Assembly: GCA_002683775.1 (NCBI GenBank)
Contig: NYTT01000001.1
Location: 3,164 to 24,567 of the forward strand
Source: Flavobacteriales bacterium
GTDB lineage: Bacteria > Bacteroidota > Bacteroidia > Flavobacteriales > BACL11
Direction: 5' to 3'
DNA: 21,404 nt
Both the position numbers and the translations under genes were made by a program. The notes under the pieces are model-generated. The model saw only the letters and a list, made by a program, of their open reading frames with translations. It ran no database searches and was not told the DNA's origin. Position 1 is the first letter of the stretch; the number at the start of each line of letters is the position of its first letter. Shown in pieces: positions 16,695 through 21,404 of this stretch.

Positions 16695-17594
16695 TTAATC
16701 TTTTGAAAAATAATCTATCGATTCATAATATCCGCTTTCTTGTCTTTGAAGTTGCATTAAAATATCATTTGCCAAACTACTAGCTCCAAATCTAAACAAA
16801 TCTTTATTCATCCATTCATGTCCTAATGTTTCATTTAACATTACCAAATACTGTAAAGCTATTTTAGAAGAAGAAATCCCTCCAGCCGGTTTCATTCCTA
16901 TTTTAATTCCTGTTTGCTTGTAATAATCTTTTATTGCGTTAAGCATAACATATGCTACAGACATAGTTGAAGCTGGATTAATTTTTCCTGTAGAGGTTTT
17001 AATGAAATCTGCACCTGCGTAAATAGCAATTTCACTTGCTTTTCTAACGTTATCTAATGTGTCTAGCTCGCCAGTCTCCAAGATCACTTTTAAATGTGCC
17101 TTACCGCAAACTTCTTTTACAGAAGCAATTTCATCATATACAAAATTATATTCTCCAGCTAAAAACTTGCCTCTTGAAATAACCATATCTATTTCATCAG
17201 CTCCTTCATTAACTGCAAATTTAGTATCACTTAATTTAACATCTAATGAAGATTGACCGCTTGGAAAACCAGTAGCAACAGAAGCAACATTTATTTTTGT
17301 CCCTTTTAATTCTTTTTTAGCATACTTTACCATAGTGGGATATACACAAACCGCTGCCACTTTAGGAATGCCTTGCAAAGAATCATGTAAATGATTCGCT
17401 TTATAGCACATTCTTTTAACATTTTCAGGTGTATCTTTTCCATCTAAGGTAGTCAAATCAATCATACTTAGTGCTAAGTGCAAGCCGTGTGTTTTTGAAG
17501 AGTTTTTTATACTTCTTTTACAAAAACGATTAACTCGTTCTTCTACACCAGTTTTGTCAATTTTTGGAACAGTTAATAAATTTGGGAAACTCAA
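16695..17594 (-). CDS. deoC: Deoxyribose-phosphate aldolase (DERA, class I)
   Basis: The 299-residue protein matches E. coli DeoC over residues 44-290. It has MIDLTTLDGKDT at the start of the barrel, D136 in DEIDMV, the Schiff-base lysine K199 in DFIKTSTGK, the second active-site lysine K235 in GMKPAGG, and RFGASSL near the end. It cleaves 2-deoxyribose-5-phosphate to acetaldehyde and glyceraldehyde-3-phosphate. There is an N-terminal extension of about 43 residues before the E. coli-like core. The start is TTG at 17594: the first in-frame stop lies three codons further upstream with no ATG between, and the next Met is residue 44. It is the first gene of the minus-strand chain, facing cysC across the likely promoter region. 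Confidence 0.94.
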   Translation of the reverse strand: MSFPNLLTVPKIDKTGVEERVNRFCKRSIKNSSKTHGLHLALSMIDLTTLDGKDTPENVKRMCYKANHLHDSLQGIPKVAAVCVYPTMVKYAKKELKGTKINVASVATGFPSGQSSLDVKLSDTKFAVNEGADEIDMVISRGKFLAGEYNFVYDEIASVKEVCGKAHLKVILETGELDTLDNVRKASEIAIYAGADFIKTSTGKINPASTMSVAYVMLNAIKDYYKQTGIKIGMKPAGGISSSKIALQYLVMLNETLGHEWMNKDLFRFGASSLANDILMQLQRQESGYYESIDYFSKD

Positions 17595-17691
17595 AATAAT
17601 TTATGCTTTATTAAAGACAAATTTACCATTTTATTCGATATAAATCATAGTTTCTAATTCACAAATTTTGATTAAATTGGCCGACTTTATT
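17595..17691. promoter_or_regulatory. Divergent promoter region between deoC and cysC
   Basis: About 97 A+T-rich bases separate the two outward-facing transcription units, so both promoters should lie here. Two AAATTT elements occur about 45 bases apart (near 17619 and 17664). No operator could be identified by eye. The start choices, TTG 17594 for deoC and ATG 17692 for cysC, define its limits. If cysC began at TTG 17668 the region would be 24 bases shorter. Confidence 0.6.
17618..17625 (-). promoter_or_regulatory. Candidate Bacteroidota -7 box (TAAATTTG) for deoC operon
   Basis: On the minus strand the octamer TAAATTTG fits the Bacteroidota -7 consensus TAnnTTTG and ends 23 bases before the deoC TTG, leaving room for a short leader. 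No good -33 TTTG element is found at the usual spacing, and the same octamer occurs elsewhere by chance, so this is tentative. Confidence 0.3.
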
Positions 17692-18300
17692 ATGAAAGAA
17701 AAAGAAGGAAATATCTTTACAGTTTTTGATGATCTAATCAACAGGAATGAAAAAGAATTATTACTTAATCAAAAATCTAAAGTAATATGGATGACTGGTC
17801 TCTCAGGTTCAGGCAAAACAACAATAGCAAAAGCACTAGAAAAAAAACTACATTCAAACAACATTATAAGTCAACTTCATGATGGTGATAATATAAGAGT
17901 AGGTATAAGTAATAATCTTTCTTTTTCATCAGAAGATAGGTTAGAAAATATACGAAGAATTTCCGAAATATCTAAATTATTTTTAAACTGTGGAATTGTT
18001 ACACTTAATTGTTTCATTAGTCCTACAAATGAAGTAAGACAAATTGCAAAGGATATTATCGGCGAAAATGATTTTATAGAAATTTATATAAACGCTTCTC
18101 TTAAAATTTGTGAAGACAGAGATGTAAAAGGTTTATATAAAAAGGCAAGAAACGGTGAAATCAAAAACTTTACTGGAGTAAGCGCAACATATGAAGAGCC
18201 AAAACAACCAAATCTAGTAATTGATACAACATTCTTGTCAATTGAGGAATCAGTAAAAAAAATATACGATTATATCTTACCTTTAATTAAAAATAAGTAA
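17692..18300 (+). CDS. cysC: Adenylylsulfate (APS) kinase CysC
   Basis: CysC phosphorylates APS at the 3' position to give PAPS, the donor for the sulfotransferases of this window. With the ATG at 17692 the protein has 202 residues, the normal length. It has the P-loop GLSGSGKTT at 36-44, DGDNIR at 64-69, and FISP at 108-111 with the conserved Ser. LNQKSKVIW directly before the P-loop is the usual CysC lead-in. The open frame extends back to a TTG at 17668, but the added residues are not CysC-like, so I use the ATG. The stop shares one base with the cysD start (TAATG), so cysC and cysD are coupled. Confidence 0.94.
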   Translation: MKEKEGNIFTVFDDLINRNEKELLLNQKSKVIWMTGLSGSGKTTIAKALEKKLHSNNIISQLHDGDNIRVGISNNLSFSSEDRLENIRRISEISKLFLNCGIVTLNCFISPTNEVRQIAKDIIGENDFIEIYINASLKICEDRDVKGLYKKARNGEIKNFTGVSATYEEPKQPNLVIDTTFLSIEESVKKIYDYILPLIKNK

Positions 18301-19205
18301 TGAGCTCATATAATTTAACCCATTTGAAAGAACTTGAATCTGAAGCTATTTTTATATTACGTGAAGTTGCAGCTCAATTTGAAAAACCTGTTATGCTCTT
18401 TTCTGGAGGCAAGGATTCAATTATAATGTTTCATCTTGCTAGAAAAGCTTTCTATCCTGGAAAAATACCATTTCCTTTAATGCATGTAGATACTGGACAT
18501 AACTTTCCTGAAACTATTACATTTCGAGATAGATTAATAAAAAAAACTGGTGAAACACTTATAATAAAGTACGTTCAAGATTCTATTGACAAAGGAAATG
18601 CTGTTGAAGAAACAGGAACAAATCCATCAAGAAATGGCTTACAAACTGTGACACTTTTAGAAGGATTAGAAGACGGAAAATATGATTGTGCAATGGGAGG
18701 TGCAAGAAGAGATGAAGAAAAGGCAAGAGCTAAAGAGAGATTCTTTTCACATAGAGATGAATTTGGACAATGGAACCCTAAAAATCAAAGACCCGAACTA
18801 TGGAATCTGTTTAATGGAAGAAAAAATATTGGTGAACATTTTAGAGTATTTCCTATTTCTAATTGGACAGAAATGGATGTATGGCAATACATAATGTATG
18901 AAAAAATTAATTTGCCATCTTTATACTTTGCGCATCAAAGAGAAGTTGTAAATAGAGACGGTGTGCTTCTTGCAAAATGCGAACATATTACTTTAAAAGC
19001 TGGTGAGCTGTGGAAAAAAATGAGAGTTAGATGTAGAACTATTGGAGATATGACTTGTACAGGTGTTACAGAATCTGAGGCTGATAATATTGAAGCTATT
19101 ATTAAAGAGGTTGCCACAACAAGGATTACTGAGAGAGGAGGAAGAGCTGATGATAAGAGATCAGAAGCCGCAATGGAGGACAGAAAAAAAGAAGGTTACT
19201 TTTAA
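18300..19205 (+). CDS. cysD: Sulfate adenylyltransferase subunit 2 CysD
   Basis: CysD is the catalytic ATP-pyrophosphatase subunit of ATP sulfurylase and makes APS from ATP and sulfate together with the GTPase CysN. The 301 residues show the PP-loop SGGKDS at 35-40, MHVDTGHNFPET near 61-72, the GGARRDEE element, and the conserved tail GGRADDK...EGYF. Length is standard. It starts by one-base overlap with cysC and is followed by cysN after 8 bases. No phosphosulfate reductase or sulfite reductase gene adjoins it, which favours supply of PAPS for glycan sulfation. Assimilation genes could be elsewhere in the genome. Confidence 0.97.
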   Translation: MSSYNLTHLKELESEAIFILREVAAQFEKPVMLFSGGKDSIIMFHLARKAFYPGKIPFPLMHVDTGHNFPETITFRDRLIKKTGETLIIKYVQDSIDKGNAVEETGTNPSRNGLQTVTLLEGLEDGKYDCAMGGARRDEEKARAKERFFSHRDEFGQWNPKNQRPELWNLFNGRKNIGEHFRVFPISNWTEMDVWQYIMYEKINLPSLYFAHQREVVNRDGVLLAKCEHITLKAGELWKKMRVRCRTIGDMTCTGVTESEADNIEAIIKEVATTRITERGGRADDKRSEAAMEDRKKEGYF

Positions 19206-19213
19206 TAAAAAAT

Positions 19214-20482
19214 ATGAGCAATATTAAAGGATATTTAGATATGGAATTACTCCGTTTCACCACTGCGGGAAGTGTTGATGACGGGAAAAGTACGTTAATT
19301 GGAAGACTACTTTATGATAGTAAAGCAATCTTTGATGACCAAATCAACTTACTTAAAGAAACAAGTAAACAAAGAGGAGACGAAGGTCTTAATTTAGCGC
19401 TTTTAACAGATGGATTAAGATCTGAAAGAGAACAAGGTATAACAATAGATGTTGCATACAGATACTTTGCTACACCAAAAAGAAAATTTATCATTGCTGA
19501 CACACCAGGTCACATTCAATACACTAGAAATATGGTTACTGGAGCTTCTACAGCGAATCTAGCTTTGTTATTAGTAGATGCTAGACATGGTGTAGTCGAA
19601 CAGACAAAAAGACATGCATTTATTGCTTCATTACTTCAAATCCCTCACATTGTAGTTTGTATAAATAAAATGGATCTTGTAGATTATAGTAAAGAGAGAT
19701 TTGAAGAAATTATAGCAGATTTTGAAGATTTTGCATCTAAATTAGAAATAAAAGATGTAAGATTTACTCCAATCTCTGCACTTAATGGAGATAATGTTGT
19801 TGAAAGATCATTAAATATGCAATGGTATGATGGGTCAACTTTAATGCATCTTCTAGAAAACATTCATATTGGCTCAGATCATAATCATATTGATTGCAGA
19901 TTTCCTGTGCAGTATGTAGTTAGACCACAATCTAAAGAATTTCCTGATTACCGAGGTTATGCAGGTAGAATTGAAGGTGGGGTTTTTAAACCAGGTGATA
20001 AAGTTACGGTATTGCCTTCAGGATTTACATCTTACATAAAATCTATTGACACTTTTAATGAAAGAGTTAAAGAAGCGTTTTCCCCTATGTCTGTTTGTAT
20101 TACACTTAAAGATGATATAGATGTCAGTAGGGGTGATATGTTGGTAAAAGCAGATAACAAACCAATGATTAATCAAGATGTTGATCTTATGATTTGCTGG
20201 ATGAATGAAAAAAATATGCTTCTAAAAGGAAAGTACACTATAAGACACACTAGTCAAACAGCAAGATGTATAATTAAAGAGGTGAAATATAAAATAGACA
20301 TCAATTCGTTACACAGATTAAAAGACGATAAAGTAATTGGACTAAATGATATAGGCAGAATAAGCTTACGAGTAACCAAGCCTTTGTATATTGACAGCTA
20401 CAGAAGAAACCGAAATACTGGAAGTATAATTTTAATAGATGAAGCTACAAATGAAACAGTTGCAGCTGGCATGATAATTTAA
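19214..20482 (+). CDS. cysN: Sulfate adenylyltransferase subunit 1 CysN (GTPase)
   Basis: CysN is the regulatory EF-Tu-like GTPase that drives APS formation by CysD. The 422-residue protein has G1 GSVDDGKST at 19-27, G2 around EQGITIDVAYRYF (73-85), G3 DTPGH at 96-100 and G4 NKMD at 151-154, followed by two beta-barrel domains. No C-terminal CysC fusion is present, in agreement with the separate cysC gene, and the length fits the unfused form. The start is ATG at 19214. It ends only 14 bases from the stop of the convergent transporter, and no clear terminator hairpin lies between. Confidence 0.97.
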   Translation: MSNIKGYLDMELLRFTTAGSVDDGKSTLIGRLLYDSKAIFDDQINLLKETSKQRGDEGLNLALLTDGLRSEREQGITIDVAYRYFATPKRKFIIADTPGHIQYTRNMVTGASTANLALLLVDARHGVVEQTKRHAFIASLLQIPHIVVCINKMDLVDYSKERFEEIIADFEDFASKLEIKDVRFTPISALNGDNVVERSLNMQWYDGSTLMHLLENIHIGSDHNHIDCRFPVQYVVRPQSKEFPDYRGYAGRIEGGVFKPGDKVTVLPSGFTSYIKSIDTFNERVKEAFSPMSVCITLKDDIDVSRGDMLVKADNKPMINQDVDLMICWMNEKNMLLKGKYTIRHTSQTARCIIKEVKYKIDINSLHRLKDDKVIGLNDIGRISLRVTKPLYIDSYRRNRNTGSIILIDEATNETVAAGMII

Positions 20483-20496
20483 TAGAAGACTATATT

Positions 20497-21404
20497 TTAT
20501 TTTTTTCTTGATTCGAAATCTAAAATTAAAAAATAATACATCAATATTCCTAATGAGTAAAGAATTGCTGTAATGTAAAAAATATATGCATATTTTAAAC
20601 CGAAAGACTTTAAATATCCAAATATTTGAGAACTAAAAAACCAACTACCACTCCAAATTGCAGCCATTACTGCACTTAACATTTCCTGATTCTTTTCTCC
20701 GACGTAATTCATTGTAAGCTCTGAAGTCATAGGTGCAGCCATATTCATTAGAGGTGTTCTAATCCAGTAACATACTACAGCAACTGGTAAAGCCCATATA
20801 TAATTATTATAAAATTCTGTAGTTGCTAATGCCACCAATGCTAATACAGCTGCTATTTGTGTAAACGTAATACCTCTTTTAAAGCCAAGTTTTTTTTTAA
20901 CATCAGGAACTAGTAAAGCAAGTATAGCAACAAATATACTAGCTACACCGCCAATCACTGCAAAATCTCCTGAGTCAATTTGGAAATTATGAAAGAAAAA
21001 TAAATTAATAAAGGGAATTGTAAGTCCCGCTCCTATTGCGATAACCAGCGTTGGAATAATTGCTCTTAAAAGTAAGTTCCAATCGTATGAACTCCAATGA
21101 AAACTATCTTTATTGCGTACTACTAAATCAACTTTTATTTTCGTTAAGAAATAAACACCTAAGAAACTTACTAGTGTAATCCAAAACAATACTCTACCCT
21201 CGTCAAAATCTTCTGTAAATTTGCCAGAAAAATAAATAACAAGTCCACTTATTATCATTCCGAAACTGTGTGTTGCATAATTTAATGAAATAGCATGTGA
21301 TTGTTTATGTTCTTCTGTATTACGCATAATATATGGTAGAGAACTTACCTGAAAAAATGTGAAGAAAACTCCCCAAAGAATAAACAAAAGAGGTAAATAC
21401 TGAT
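20497..21404 (-). CDS. MFS-type transporter (partial, N-terminus off the right edge)
   Basis: About 301 residues are visible, with roughly nine hydrophobic helices and a charged inter-helix loop after the sixth (VRNKDSFHW region), as in the central loop of the major facilitator superfamily. PYIMRNTEEHKQSHA resembles the A-like loop after helix 4. The reading frame is open to base 21404, so the true start lies outside the window; a TTG at 21387 is only an internal codon. It converges on cysN, so it is not part of the cysCDN transcript. The transported substrate is not recognisable. Typical sulfate permeases belong to other families, so I do not link it to sulfate. Confidence 0.8.
   Translation of the reverse strand, partial: QYLPLLFILWGVFFTFFQVSSLPYIMRNTEEHKQSHAISLNYATHSFGMIISGLVIYFSGKFTEDFDEGRVLFWITLVSFLGVYFLTKIKVDLVVRNKDSFHWSSYDWNLLLRAIIPTLVIAIGAGLTIPFINLFFFHNFQIDSGDFAVIGGVASIFVAILALLVPDVKKKLGFKRGITFTQIAAVLALVALATTEFYNNYIWALPVAVVCYWIRTPLMNMAAPMTSELTMNYVGEKNQEMLSAVMAAIWSGSWFFSSQIFGYLKSFGLKYAYIFYITAILYSLGILMYYFLILDFESRKK

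Noticed and set aside
17668..17691. Upstream TTG start for cysC
   Set aside because: The eight extra residues are not CysC-like and the ATG at 17692 gives the normal length.
20483..20520. Possible shared terminator between cysN and the convergent transporter
   Set aside because: The 14-base gap and neighbouring T/A-rich bases form no clear stem-loop.

Overview
The window is A+T-rich, gene-dense DNA, most likely from a marine or aquatic Bacteroidota-type bacterium. The reasons are the low G+C, the near absence of Shine-Dalgarno sequences before start codons, Bacteroidota-like CysC/CysD/CysN proteins, and one -7-like box (TAnnTTTG) upstream of deoC. The phylum is inferred; there is no rRNA or marker gene to prove it.

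Layout. From about 17.6 kb down to the left edge, 18 genes lie head to tail on the minus strand. In transcription order they are: deoC, a full aldehyde dehydrogenase, a short degenerate aldehyde dehydrogenase paralogue, cysQ (PAP phosphatase), a Wzx-type flippase, three sulfotransferases, a Wzy/ligase-type membrane protein, an SDR sugar-nucleotide epimerase, a secreted glycoside hydrolase, two more sulfotransferases, a GT2 and a GT4 glycosyltransferase, a GmhA-type isomerase, a GmhB-type phosphatase, and a WecA/TagO-type sugar-phosphate transferase cut by the window edge. Nearly all junctions overlap or are a few bases apart. The only gap above 30 bases inside the chain is 77 bases, at 9469-9545. 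Divergent to this, on the plus strand, cysC-cysD-cysN make PAPS. A convergent MFS transporter, cut by the right edge, closes the window.

How it fits together. CysD/CysN convert sulfate and ATP to APS, and CysC phosphorylates APS to PAPS. Five PAPS-dependent sulfotransferases could then place sulfate on a glycan, and CysQ would destroy the inhibitory by-product PAP. The WecA-type enzyme, glycosyltransferases, epimerase, GmhA/GmhB, Wzx and Wzy are the parts of a lipid-linked (Wzx/Wzy) polysaccharide pathway. The reading is a dedicated locus for a heavily sulfated surface polysaccharide (capsule, exopolysaccharide or O-antigen) with its own sulfate-donor supply and by-product removal. Other points of note are a nine-base G tract near the start of cysQ, a secreted clan GH-A hydrolase inside the biosynthetic operon, and an ALDH pseudoenzyme. 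No tRNA, rRNA, CRISPR array, insertion sequence or convincing terminator was seen.
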